Assembly (NCBI RefSeq): GCF_022539505.1
Contig: NC_061513.1
Location: forward strand, 180,264,017-180,328,016
DNA length: 64,000 nt
Reading direction: 5' to 3'
DNA from: Lolium rigidum
Lineage: Eukaryota > Streptophyta > Magnoliopsida > Poales > Poaceae
Positions 11,359 through 21,625 of this stretch are shown one piece after another (the stretch's first letter is position 1; each line of letters starts with the position of its first letter). The notes beneath the pieces were generated by a model. The model was not told where the DNA came from. It made no database searches and saw nothing but the letters and a program-made list of their open reading frames with translations. Both the position numbers and the translations under genes were made by a program.

Positions 11359-12965
11359 CACTACTAGAAAAAGGGCAATCAGTGGCGCACCACTTTTACC
11401 CATCAGTGGCGCACTAGTGGTGCGCCACTGCTATCACGCCACTGCTAACTTTTAGTAGTGGCGCACTAGTGGTGCGCCATTGCTATTTGGCTTAGCAGTG
11501 GCGCACCGGGTAGTGCGCCACTACTAGCTTCATGGTGCGCCACTCCTAAACATCTGAGGTGCGCCACTGGATAGAAAAAAGGTGCGCCACTACTAAAATT
11601 TGAAATTTCTAGATCTGGATCTGGATCGGGATCTGGATCTAGATCTGGCACATTTCGTTTCGAATTTTTTTGGCTCGTTATTTTTTCTCGTTCTTGTTGC
11701 TAGAATTATTTGTGCAATGTTCATTCTCATTTTTCTTAGCCTAGCCGCCGGTGATGATGGATGAGGGACATAGGAGAGGTGAAGAGAGGTGAGGAGATGT
11801 AGGAGAGGATGAACAAGAGGACGAGGAGGTCGCCGGAGTGAAAGGAGGAGAGGAGAGGAGGAGTTCGCCGGAGTGAAAGGAGGAGAGGAGAGGAGGAGGT
11901 CGCCGGAGTGAAAGGAGGAGAGGAGAGGAGAGGAAGAGGTCGCCGGAGTGAAAGGAGGAGAGGAGAGGAGGAGGTCGCCGGAGTGAAAGGAGGAGAGGAG
12001 AGGAGGAGGTCGCCGGAGTGAAAGGAGGAGAGGAGAGGAGGAGGTCGCCGGTGAAAGGAGGAGAGGAGAGGAGGAGAGCAGGAGGAGGAGAGGAGAATGA
12101 AAGCAGTAGAATGTGTGGAGGAGGAGGAGGGAGGAGGGAGGAGGGAGGAGGGGGTTAAGTGGCCGGCTCCTCCCATTTTGAATTTCGTGGGCGGGAAGCT
12201 TAGCAGTGGCGCACCAAGGCATGGGTGCGCCACCGCTATTTTTTTCTATTTTCTGAAATTTTTTCATCAAAATCTAAAACCTGAAAAAAGTCCTGTTTCT
12301 GTTTTCCAATTGACGAATCCATTTTTTGTCCAAACGGCCGTAGGCCGTTGAATTCGAATAGGAAATTTCGAGTAGATCGATTTTGATATAAAAAAGTTTT
12401 TCATCGGAGGTCGTATGCAACCAGAAATCCCGTTTTACCGAAACATGACGCCATTTTGCATAATACATCGAAATTCAAATTTTCAAAGTTTCACTAAAAC
12501 TAGATCACATATTACATGGGCATCTCGAAGGATTTTATTTTTTGACATTTCTATCTATTTCTTTTATTTTTTCCAAACCCGAAAAGGCGATCCACGGGGG
12601 GGGGGGTGGAAATGTTTGGGCACCACTTAGCAGTGGCGCACCAAGCATGGTGCGCCACTACTAAGTGATGCCCAAACATGTCCATCATCCCTTTACATAG
12701 CAATGGCGCACCATGTAGAGGTGCGCCACTGCTACATAAAATAGCTGTGGCGCACCTCTACATGGTGCGCCATTGCTATGTATAAGGCTGGGTCAAACCC
12801 ATGGTCAAACTTAGTGGTGGCGCACCACGGAAGAGGTGCGCCACTACTACATTTTTTATAGTGGCCCACCACTTTCCGGTGCGCCACTGCTAAGTAGTAG
12901 TGGCGCACTGCCCTCCTGGTGCGCCACTAACACCCATCTTACGGCTAGGCCTTTTCCTAGTAGTG
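11359..12965. mobile_element. Small non-autonomous CACTA element
   Basis: The ends are CACTACTAGAAAAAGG and the inverted copy of CACTACTAGGAAAAGG, flanked by TAA (11356-11358 and 12966-12968). Both terminal zones are packed with GTGGCGCACC / GGTGCGCCAC motifs in both orientations (11385-11600 and 12200-12940), as expected for transposase-binding subterminal repeats. There is no transposase coding sequence. The interior holds GATCTG simple repeats (about 11606-11646) and a 35-bp minisatellite. It inserted into the long LTR, whose sequence resumes after 12968. Confidence 0.9.
11820..12075. repeat. 35-bp minisatellite (about seven copies)
   Basis: Seven occurrences of a unit containing GTCGCCGGAGTGAAAGGAGG followed by AGAGGAGAG stand at mostly 35-bp spacing; one unit is about 39 bp. 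The last unit lacks three bases. The purine-rich strand bias creates a long proline/serine/leucine-rich open frame on the opposite strand, which is not a gene. Confidence 0.85.
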
Positions 12966-13256
12966 TAAGAATGGATCAGGTGATCCTTTGTTGTAAGACG
13001 ATTATGGTTTGTAATGAATGATGTTCTGTGATATCAATCTATTATGTCTCGCAAAAACAATATTCCTGGGATTGCGATGTATGGCATAATAGGCATCTGG
13101 AATTAAAAATCCGGGTGTTGACATATATACATGCATATGAATGTACAATTTCAAACAAGTTTGAAATTTCAAACAAGAAGTATTCAAGAGGAATATACAA
13201 TATATATTCAATCTCGGGTGACCATATACAACTTCGAACAAGTTTCCATACACAAT

Positions 13257-13583
13257 TTACGGCATCAGAAGTTCTTCGTCCTCGTAATAGTGTTCTCCTT
13301 TAGGATGGAGGACTTCCCTCACCAAAAATCCTGCTAATTCCTCTTGAATTGGTCGGAAGCGAGCTTCTGGACTAAGCTTCTTCCGCAAGTTATTCCTCTG
13401 CAAGTTGCTATCCGACGCCTTCCGCTCAGAGGTGTGTCTCCGGATGAACTCACAAACATAGTATCCACATAGATTGGTCCCCGGTGGCTGAATATCCGTA
13501 GTAAGTAACCTTCTAAATTCTAGCTCATGCTTGAATTCACCGACCATTTGATCTGAGAACCGTCTCCAAACCCTACAGGGCAA
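13257..13583 (-). pseudogene. CACTA-encoded protein, C-terminal remnant
   Basis: This 108-codon minus-strand frame has the segment PPGTNLCGYYVCEFIRR and a charged tail ending EDEELLMP. By recall, this is the end of the Ulp1-peptidase-like or second open frame carried by Triticeae CACTA elements. The upstream part of that protein is missing. It sits about 180 bp from a transposase N-terminal remnant, so the middle of both CACTA genes has been deleted. Assignment rests on motif resemblance only. Confidence 0.55.
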
Positions 13584-13758
13584 AGAAAATTAAATGAACA
13601 AGGGAATTATTAGTTACTTGATATTAGGAAATGAACGAAAGAGGCCGATCGATTAGGAAACATATTCTTCATCATTTTCAGCAAATTTTTAAATCCCGAG
13701 TGAGATAGACCTTCCCGTGCCTTCCATTTCAGCAAATCCAGTGTGTAGCCCAGCTTTT

Positions 13759-14295
13759 TCAGACCATTATCGATCCTGGGTACATCGACTTTTTGTGATC
13801 CTCTAACATGCGATCCAAATTCTTCCTCTCCTTTTCAGTTTCGTAGCCTCTCCGTGCATCAGCAATGGTCCGACCAAGATCATCAGCGGGCTCATCACGT
13901 GCCTCTTCTTCACCTTCCCCTTCACCTTCCCCACCTTCAGCATCCTCCATGAAAGTATCACCGAAATGATCAGGATAGTTGTCATCGATGATATCATCCC
14001 CTTCTTCATCTTCTTCCATTCTAACCCCTCGTTCTCCATGCTTGGTCCAACAATTATAGCTTGGCATGAAACCCTGTCGAAGCAGGTGCAGGTGAACGTC
14101 TCTTGAGGAAGAGTAACCCTTCTGATTCTTACAGGCAACACATGGACAGATAACAAAACCCCACTGCTTGTTCGCATTAGCCACTACGAGGAAATCTTGC
14201 AAACCCGTAATGAACTCGTCGGAGAGTCGGTTACCGTACGTCCATTGCCGATTCATCTGCATTATTATTATATAAAGTATATAATTAACCATCAT
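13759..14295 (-). pseudogene. CACTA (TNP2-type) transposase N-terminal remnant
   Basis: The frame contains a transposase-associated domain from the Met at 14258 (RQWTYGNRLSDEF, the CPCVAC cysteine pair, VHLHLLRQGFMPSY, CWTKHGE). An acidic linker (GEGEGEGEEEARDEPADD) and a short basic tail follow, ending before the TNP2 catalytic domain. In intact CACTA elements this domain opens the transposase, with hundreds of residues after it that are absent here. Its minus orientation sets the polarity of the 432-14855 element. It is not functional by itself. Confidence 0.75.
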
Positions 14296-14858
14296 GCATT
14301 TGTTAAACTAACTAGCTACAAACAATAGAAATTAAACAATGAACTACACACATGCATATTTTATCAATGACACATGAAAGGTTCAAGTTGCTAACCGTGA
14401 TCGAGGAGGAAAAATAAATGAGAAAGCTCAAGTGTGGCTCGGACACTTTATATCATGTTTGTTTCATGCTCTCGGACATTTCATCGAACACCTTGTGTGC
14501 ATAAGAGGAACCAAAAGCAAACCCACCACCCCCTTGTGAAGATTGTGAAGAGAAGTGGCACCAAATGGCTAAGTGAGTGTGCTAAACCGCATTTATAGGG
14601 GTGGGCCTTTAGTCCCGGTTGGCCTAGCCAACCGCGACTAAAGGCCTTCGGGCCAGGCCTGAGGACCTTTAGTCGCGGTTGGCCTGGCCAACCGCGACTA
14701 AAGCCCCTCCCGTCCCCCAGCTGTCGATCGAGCCCACTGGGCCCAGACCTTTGGTCGCAGGTAGATCCCGAACCGCGACTAAAGACCACTTTAGTCGCGG
14801 TTCGAATAATTTGGGGACTAATGGGGGTGGATGGAAGCCGCTTTTTCTACTAGTGTAT

Positions 14859-15297
14859 TGGGTGATGTTGCTCCTCATTGCCATGGTGTACGGCCATACG
14901 GCGTGGTGTGGGCGGCCGATGTTGCAGGGAGAAGCGTTAGCACGAGCGCCAAGTTGTCATGGTTGGCGCGGTGTTCATCGCGGCGTATGCGAGCATGTTG
15001 GTGCCATGAGCGACCACGACGACCACTCATGGATGAGGAGGCTCTTTCTCGTGCTCACCGTCACCGTCCCCGGCTTGGTGTTCACCTGTTGTGTGCCTTG
15101 CAATGGCGGAGTCCGCATGCTCTACTCCGTAGGGAGGATGCCACGGCTCACTCCCATGTCCGTGTCGTGCTGGTTTTGTTGCCCCTTTCCTTCACGAGTG
15201 TCTGAGCGCAACGGCTAGCTTCCAGTATCTGCGTGGGTGATGTGCACGTGGCCGGCGTGCTTATAGTATAGAAAGAACTTACGTATTAGTTTACCGT
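14859..15297. other. Intergenic flank, no gene seen
   Basis: This GC-rich sequence lies between the CACTA element and the Mutator-type MITE. Overlapping 124- and 179-codon frames exist but show no domain and share the same GC-rich stretch. I see no supported gene. Confidence 0.4.
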
Positions 15298-15306
15298 TAA
15301 GATGTA

Positions 15307-15624
15307 GGGAAAATTTGCCATAAGAGGACACCGTTATTTTTTGGCGTTTGCTGAAACATACCGCTCGATTGTGTCTTTGCCAGATACCATTATAATTTTG
15401 TGCCACGTTTGCCAGAACACATCACTGGCTGAAAAGGGAAAGCTTTGCATTTTGTCTTCAAAACCAGTCATCACAGGCAAAAGTGCAAAACTTTCTGTTT
15501 TTAGGCTGGTGGTGTGTTCTGTCAAATGTGCCACAGAATTGTAATGGTACCTGACAAAGACACAATCGGACGGTGTGTTTCAACAAACGACAGAAAATAA
15601 CGGTGTCCTCTAGCAAATTTTTCC
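15307..15624. mobile_element. Mutator-type MITE with long terminal inverted repeats
   Basis: About 110-130 bp at the left end (GGGAAAATTTGCC, then GAGGACACCGTTATTTT) recur inverted at the right end. The 318-bp unit is flanked by the 9-bp duplication TAAGATGTA at 15298-15306 and 15625-15633. Long inverted repeats plus a 9-bp duplication define Mutator-like elements. It has no coding capacity. It lies about 1.2 kb upstream of the carrier gene start codon. Confidence 0.9.
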
Positions 15625-15633
15625 TAAGATGTA

Positions 15634-16817
15634 TTATGGTGAGATGGCAAGGTCGTGTGTTGGGTATCAAAAGGTGCTGAGTTTGAATCCTCCTTAGTTC
15701 ATGCATTTTTAATTATTTTCTTGTAAACTGATAGGTGGGACCATATGTAAGGCATCAACAAGGTAACATGTGCCCGAGAAAAAACACAGAGCTGTTTCTG
15801 TAAAATTTACAATACCACGTGTCATCTTTAAAATGATTTGGTACCTATTTGCTTTCTCAGTATAAATTATGGTACCACGGATTGACAAGATATGGTATAA
15901 ACTACACATTTGATACAAGTTGTGGTACCAAAGATATACATTTGAGTAGAGTGGAGCCTCCCGTTTTGCCGCACGCGGGAGTGACCCGCCACCAATCACA
16001 GATCGGCAGGCCCCTCTCCACTTCCTCCATTCCGCCCAACGAATCGATCCCCTCTCCTCCTCTCGTAGGTCCAACGAATACTCGCCCACCCAGATCAATT
16101 CCCCTCTCTACCTCTCTCCCCAGTCCCAACCCCCGCAGATCCTCCGCGATTGATGAGTATTCTTCCCCCACACTCTTGCTGGCGCGATTTGGATGCGAGG
16201 GAGCTCGGCCGCGAGCCTTCTCTCCGATCTCCCCGCCGTAAGGCCTCCGCCGCCTCTCGCCTCTCGCCGCCACACATAGGCCGATGGGCTAGGGAGCTGG
16301 CCCTCCTCCACCTGCGCTCGCCAGCGGCGGGCCGGAGCCTTTCTGGATCTGCCCCTCTGCTCTCGCTTTACAAGCCTACGCCCCCGTAGGCAGCTGTTGG
16401 AGCCTACTATTACCGTTGATTCCCCTCTGAACCTGCTATACTGGGTTATCACTGTACACTTCTTGTTGCTTCTCGGATGATCAGACCTGCCGATCGTGGA
16501 TGCTGCGTCGTCAACCAGCTTACGCTAGAATCTCCTCTTTGTTCGGTTAACTAGCTATCATTACTCAGACACTACCGTGCGAGATTCTAGCTTATCCCGG
16601 GCCTCCTGTTAATGCGAGCGGGCAGGAAACAGACTAAAAAAAGCCAGTTTTGATTCTGTTCTTCGCGTTTGGATATCCAATTTTCAGGGACATATTCCTG
16701 GCAACACTCTGCCTGTAAAAGATACTCTCTGCCCAGAGTTGATTTATCAGTGTTAATGTTAATAGTGGTGGGGAGAGCAGGCGTTACATATCCTGATCTG
16801 CCCAGACAGCTGGAAAG
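15634..16817 (+). promoter_or_regulatory. Promoter and 5' leader of the CoA carrier gene
   Basis: An AT-rich part (to about 15950) is followed by a C/T-rich leader-like part (15980-16400). A G-box/ABRE-like CACGTG stands at 15816-15821. An AG acceptor at 16686-16687 (TTTTCAG) likely starts the exon that includes the last 130 bp of leader and the start codon, so a leader intron is probable. The transcription start and the leader donor site were not resolved. Open frames in the C-rich leader on both strands are not genes. Confidence 0.5.
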
Positions 16818-18945
16818 ATGGGTTCCTCGCAGGAATCCACATTTTCATCGGCCTCAACAGCCGCGCAGGTGAATGCTCTGGACTTGCTACCGGTCTATGC
16901 TAAGGAGCTTATTGCTGGCGGTGCAGCCGGTGCGTTCGCAAAGACTGCGGTGGCGCCACTAGAGAGGGTCAAGATCTTGCTGCAGGTATGGACCATTTTA
17001 TGATATCCTTACGTTTCCGTTAGTTTGTGATTATTGCACAAGTATTTAGCTGATTTATTAAGTTTGGAGAATACATCTTTCTGTTGCTTTGTAGACTAGA
17101 ACCCAGGGGTTTCAGTCCCTTGGGATCGTTCGATCCTTGAGGAAGTTGTGGCAGTACGAGGGAACCCGAGGTTTCTACAAGTAAGTATTGTGGGGAAATA
17201 TGCCTTAAGCTTTGACTGTTGAATTCAGCATCTTGATTTTGAGCTTTGGCTGCTGAATTCACAGCATTTTTTTATTTTAATGCTTTATTTATCATTCATG
17301 CAGAGGGAATGGTGCAAGTGTGCTTAGGATTGTTCCATATGCGGCATTGCATTACATGACATATGAGCAGTATAGGTGCTGGATACTGAATAATGCTCCG
17401 TCCGTGGGCACAGGACCTGTGGTTGATCTCTTGGCTGGCTCAGCTGCCGGCGGAACTGCAGTTCTGTGTACCTACCCTTTAGACTTGGCTAGGACCAAGC
17501 TGGCATACCAGGTATTATTGTACATCCATTCTGATCATTGTTTGTTTCATTGTCACTATATAGGTAAAGACTCTCCATCAATACAAGTATTACTGGAAGA
17601 ATTTCTCAATCACCTCTAGTGGTTTACACATTGTCAGATGTTGATCAGTTATTGTCGGAATCATTGCCTCATGGTTATTCTCATTAATTTTCTTCACTAG
17701 GTTTCAAATGTAGCCCAACCTGGGAATCCTTTGGGAAATTCTGGCCAGCAACCAGTATATAATGGTGTAAAGGATGTTTTTAAAACTGTTTATAAGGAAG
17801 GAGGTGCACGATCTCTGTACCGTGGAATAGGTATGTCTTATCCCCCAACTTTGCTATTGGTCTGAGCAAGCATCATTTTATGGTTCGTTACTCCGAGGCT
17901 ATCAAATTTGTAAGTCACGTCTCTTGGTCTAATATGTCGGTGCGACTTTAGTTAATGTTTCATGCTTGCAAAGCTTTTATGTTGTAACAAGGGTGCTATA
18001 ATTCAAGTTCAGGTTAATAGAAAATATGATATGCATATGCAACTCTATATCTCATCCGTATCTGGTATCACACTTTATTACTATCATGTGCTTGCATAGC
18101 CGTTTTAGTTGACCCTAAAGTAAATTACCAGGACTCAGTATATGAGGATTGTTTATGATAGGCTAACACATGATGACATGAATATTCTGAAAGTTCCATT
18201 TGACATCTCCCTCGTTAATATTTTTTATTGCTTGGTAATGCGAGAAGTTATGTATTTAGCTGTCATGTAAAACTTACCTGGGGACTGGGCCATAGAGTTG
18301 CTCGGCATGACACAGTCAAATTCAATTATCTGCCAGGTCCAACCTTGATCGGCATTCTTCCATATGCTGGCCTAAAATTTTACATCTACGAAGACCTAAA
18401 ATCTCGTGTTCCAGAAGATTACAAGAGATCTGTTATATTGAAGCTTTCTTGTGGTGCTTTGGCTGGTCTTTTTGGACAAACCCTCACTTATCCACTGGAT
18501 GTCGTCCGAAGGCAAATGCAGGTATAATTCACATTCTAGTCATGATAATCTATAGATTTTTGCGATTTGGATTGCAATTCTGATTAGCTTCTGATATGTT
18601 CTCTTTTCAGGTCCAGAACAAGCAGCCCCTGAATGCAAATGATTCCTTCCGCATAAGAGGGACATTTCAGGGTCTCTTGCTTATCATTCGGTGCCAAGGT
18701 TGGAGACAACTCTTCGCTGGCTTGAGCCTTAACTATGTGAAGGTAATTGAGCAATATGGTGGCAGATACTGTATGCTCTCTTTTTTCATGAACTCTTAAC
18801 CATGCAACTCTTTCTAAACGTTGATTTGTTTCAGGTTGTCCCTTCAGTTGCTATTGGTTTCACAACATATGACATGATGAAAAATTTGCTTGGAGTACCT
18901 CCACGCGAGAGAGCTCATCCATCAACCGGTAACAATAACAAATGA
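16818..18945 (+). CDS. Mitochondrial carrier, plant CoA transporter type (CoAc1-like)
   Basis: Coding exons are 16818-16985, 17095-17180, 17304-17511, 17701-17830, 18337-18521, 18611-18742 and 18835-18945. All borders are AG/GT and phases agree, giving 1,020 nt and 339 aa. There are three mitochondrial-carrier repeats with the PX[DE]XX[RK] signatures PLERVK (about 47-52), PLDLARTK (143-150) and PLDVVRRQ (250-257). The segments [20 protein letters not shown] and [19 protein letters not shown] are very like Arabidopsis At1g14560/At4g26180, which import coenzyme A (or exchange it for adenine nucleotides) across the inner mitochondrial membrane. Length is normal for the family and nothing is missing. 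The start codon was chosen because MGSSQ-type starts are conserved and it follows a leader acceptor. An AATAAA lies 224 bp after the stop. It is the best-supported host gene here; substrate is by homology only. Confidence 0.93.
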
Positions 18946-19168
18946 AGCAGCATCGACCTACTTGTGTTGTAGGTCTCGTTGTAAATCATATCGCTGGGTA
19001 GCATATGGTGGCTATTAATTGAATCTTCAACTTTAAATTTGTGAGAAGGGCAGCTCAGTCAAGTGCATGAGCTACTCCTACAGACTTGGATATGATTGTA
19101 TACCGATTGTGCTGCTCCGATAAGTGAATCGAGATAAAGAATTTTATTTGTGATTGTCCTGCATCTGC

Positions 19169-19174
19169 AATAAA
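19169..19174 (+). terminator. Poly(A) signal of the CoA carrier gene
   Basis: A canonical AATAAA stands in an AT-rich 3' region 224 bp after the stop codon. The Gypsy element's left LTR begins only 38 bp further on, so any readthrough transcript would enter the LTR. Confidence 0.6.
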
Positions 19175-19211
19175 CTATGATTTGAGCTGCTTTGTTGAAC
19201 CATTCGGGCAT

Positions 19212-19523
19212 TGTCACAGATGCACCTGACTAAACGTCGACAGTTTCGTCAGTGACATTGTGTCAAGAAAGAGCAAGGAGTTAGTATGGGGCCCTGGGCT
19301 GTTTGTTGTGTTGCGCCGCTTGTGGCATTCAGGTGTGCGTGAGTCTGGGAGTTAAATACCTGAACCTATACCAGAACTGGTTATCGAATGAATAGAACGC
19401 TAAAGCGTATTCTCATCCTCTATACCTCTCGCTCTCGCCTCTTTGTTTGCTCCTCTCACCCTAGAATTCAAATACTCTCCAATTCCTGGTTCGATTGGAT
19501 TATATCGAGATCTAGCCGTGACA
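19212..19523 (+). repeat. 5' LTR of the Reina-like Gypsy element
   Basis: This 312-bp repeat starts TGTCACAGATGC and ends CTAGCCGTGACA. It contains the ACTCACC-like and CTCTCGCTCTCGCC segments also present in the right copy, with scattered single-base differences. The inserted element therefore has some age. Confidence 0.9.
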
Positions 19524-20108
19524 ATTTAGTATCAAGAGCTAGAAATCCTGCGAAAATTTGTTTTTCCCCGTCCTTTTGCACTCTAATTTCTCTCGGCATC
19601 GATCTGTCAAACCAGGTGAAAGGTGGGATTCACTTTGGTGCGATCCTACGAAATCCTTAGCTCGGTAGGATCTGCTTGGAGTGAGTCACAACGGCGCCGG
19701 CGAAGAACAACGCGCAGACGCAGCAGCTGCTGATGGCGTTGGAGACGAGCAGTGACAGACGAAAGCCATTCTGGCGCAGATCCTGAAGCGCTTGGACGAT
19801 GGTGCTGCGCTCGGAATCAGCACCATGAGGAGCAGTCGGCGTTCAACGCCCAGGTCTCGCAGGATTTGCAGGCAGTCCCAGGCAGACGTGGATGAAGCCC
19901 GGCAAGCAGCGTCCATAGCCACGCGCCCAACAGCAGCACGCTCGCAAGTCGTGGATCACCGCGCCACGGCAGCGGGGTTCGTGGCATTTGGCCTTGGTGT
20001 ACCCGGGTACCCCCGCCTCGCCAACGATGGCGCGCCCCTGTTGCCCGTGGCACCAGAGACACGTTTGGGGCCCCCGCAACATGTTCGATAGAATCGCACA
20101 CCGGCAAA

Positions 20109-21452
20109 CATGGAGGAGCGTGACGCCTTTGTGAAGCCACCCAAGCACGATTTTCCTTGCTTCGATGGGCATCTTTCAAATTTGTGGCTGGATAGGTGTT
20201 TATCTTACTTCGAGCTGTATTGAACATCGCCGCAGAATTGGGTAACGAGTGCAGCATTATGGTGGCAGGTGATGCGTCTGGCACGTCGTACTGTGACTTG
20301 GGACAGCTTGGCTAATGCATTGCAAGAGGAGTTTGGGCCTGACGAATATGAAGTCCAAATGCATCAATTACTGCAATTGCACCAAACAGGCCCGTCAGTG
20401 AATATCGTCTTCAGTTTGAGACATATATGTATCATTTGCTTGCAATGGAGCCTACTCTGAGCTCGAAATTCTTTGTCACCCAGTTCTTATTAGGACTGAA
20501 GCCACAAATTCGTGCAGTGATTCGGGTACAGTCGCCTACAAGTATCACGAGGGCAATGGTACTGGCACGCATTCAAGAAGAAGAATTGTCACTCATTAAT
20601 CCTGCTAATGTGTGCCCTGTTCCCGCTGGTCGACCGCCACCACACCAACCTGTACAACCGCTAAAACAGCCGCCAGCTCAATGCACAATTGGTGATGATT
20701 TTGGCCGAGAGCATCAGCTTCGCGACTTTCAGCGAGCAAATAATTTGTGTTTCAAGTGTGGCGACAGATACTCTCGCGATCATCAGTGTAAAAAGCCTGC
20801 ACAACTGCTTACCATCCAAGTGGGAGATTTTGGTGAAATGTTATCAGATGAAGCAGTGCGTGCTCTCGAGTTACTAGATGATCCAGTGGAACAAGGGGAA
20901 TGTTCTATGCTGTCAGCTCAAGCTTTGACTGGAGCAGATTCACCAACAGCAATGAGATTGCCAGTGCAAGTTGGAAGTCATACCATGCTCCTTTTCGATT
21001 CAGGAAGCTCTCATAGCTTTGTCAATAAGAACTTTCCAGATAGTGTTGGGTTGGGCATGGTGGATATATCTGCTGTCTCGGTGAAAGTGGCAAATGGACA
21101 GTATATTGTCTGCAATAAAATGGTGCCTGCTTTGGAATGGCATTGCCAGGGTACCACATTTCATACTGATCTAAGGGTTTTAGAATTGGGAGCCTATGAT
21201 GGTGTTTTGGGGAAGGATTGGCTTGACTCATTCAGCCCAATGAATTGTCACTGGAAAGAGAATAGAATTGTTTTTGATCATGAGGGCAAAGTAGTCTCGC
21301 TGCAAGGATTATTGCCTGATGGTGATCAAGTTGCAGAACGGATGGATTTGGACACTCTGCAACAGCTCCATGATTCTAATGAAATTTGGTCTGTGGCAGT
21401 ACTGGAAAATTTTGCTGAAGCAGCTGCAAATCTTGAGGCCTTACCACTGTAA
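20109..21452 (+). pseudogene. Gypsy gag and protease, degenerate
   Basis: The gag frame seems to open near 20109 (MEERDAF) but is broken by stops and shifts until about 20427. The frame from 20427 to 21452 then holds the gag C-terminus, a zinc-knuckle region (CFKCGDRYSRDHQC) and a retropepsin domain with LLFDSGSSHSF as the active-site loop and LGAYDGVLGKDWL further on. The knuckle's expected histidine (CX2CX4HX4C) is serine. The frame ends in TAA at 21450-21452, before the RT, where related elements read through. Confidence 0.8.
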
Positions 21453-21625
21453 ATTCAGTCGATTTTGACTGCTTTCGACGATGTCTTCGCCGAACCTCAA
21501 GGCCTTCCACCACACAGGTAGTATGATCATGTAGTGACTTTGGAGGAAGGGGCTACACCACCCAACAAAAAACCTTACCGATACTCACCTATGCAAAAGA
21601 CGAAATCGAGTGGCAAGTACAAGAG

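Larger units (their letters stand above)
737..13123 (+). mobile_element. Long solo LTR (LARD-like) inserted in the CACTA element
   Basis: The element begins TGTAACATCCC and ends GGGTGTTGACA, i.e. TG...CA LTR termini. It is flanked by TATAT at 732-736 and 13124-13128. Subtracting the Helitron and the small CACTA leaves about 4,450 bp with no gag, pol or second LTR, so it behaves as one long LTR. A TATA box lies about 1.6 kb in. Its length resembles the roughly 4.4-kb LTRs known for Triticeae large retrotransposon derivatives such as Sukkula. That naming is inference and needs alignment. The sequence reads continuously across both nested insertions once they are removed, which supports the reconstruction. 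Confidence 0.8.
432..14855 (-). mobile_element. CACTA (En/Spm) DNA transposon, deleted and carrying nested insertions
   Basis: The left end starts CACTGGTAGAAAAACGGC. The right end is the inverted copy of CACTAGTAGAAAAAGCGGC. Both ends are flanked by the 3-bp duplication TAT (429-431 and 14856-14858). Both subterminal zones (about 450-600 and 14605-14800) carry repeated CTTTAGTCGCGGTT motifs in both orientations, the transposase-binding arrays typical of this superfamily. Transposase remnants lie on the minus strand near the right end. Removing the nested element at 737-13123 and its duplicated 5 bp leaves about 2.03 kb. This is therefore a short internally deleted, non-autonomous copy, not a 14-kb autonomous element. 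The flanks and the motif match make one single element much more likely than two unrelated ends. Confidence 0.88.

Noticed and set aside
11820..12075. Regularly spaced repeats that could suggest a CRISPR array
   Set aside because: Units are contiguous tandem copies without unique spacers, inside a plant transposon.
11593..12270. A 225-codon minus-strand open frame rich in proline, serine and leucine
   Set aside because: It is the complement of the purine-rich minisatellite and simple repeats inside the small CACTA element; no domain and no start context.
14679..15218. 179- and 124-codon plus-strand frames
   Set aside because: They straddle the CACTA end and flanking GC-rich DNA, in two overlapping frames with no domain or splice support.
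15849..16452. Open frames of 114-130 codons on both strands before the carrier gene
   Set aside because: C/T-rich leader and promoter sequence of the CoA carrier gene; none has a recognisable domain.
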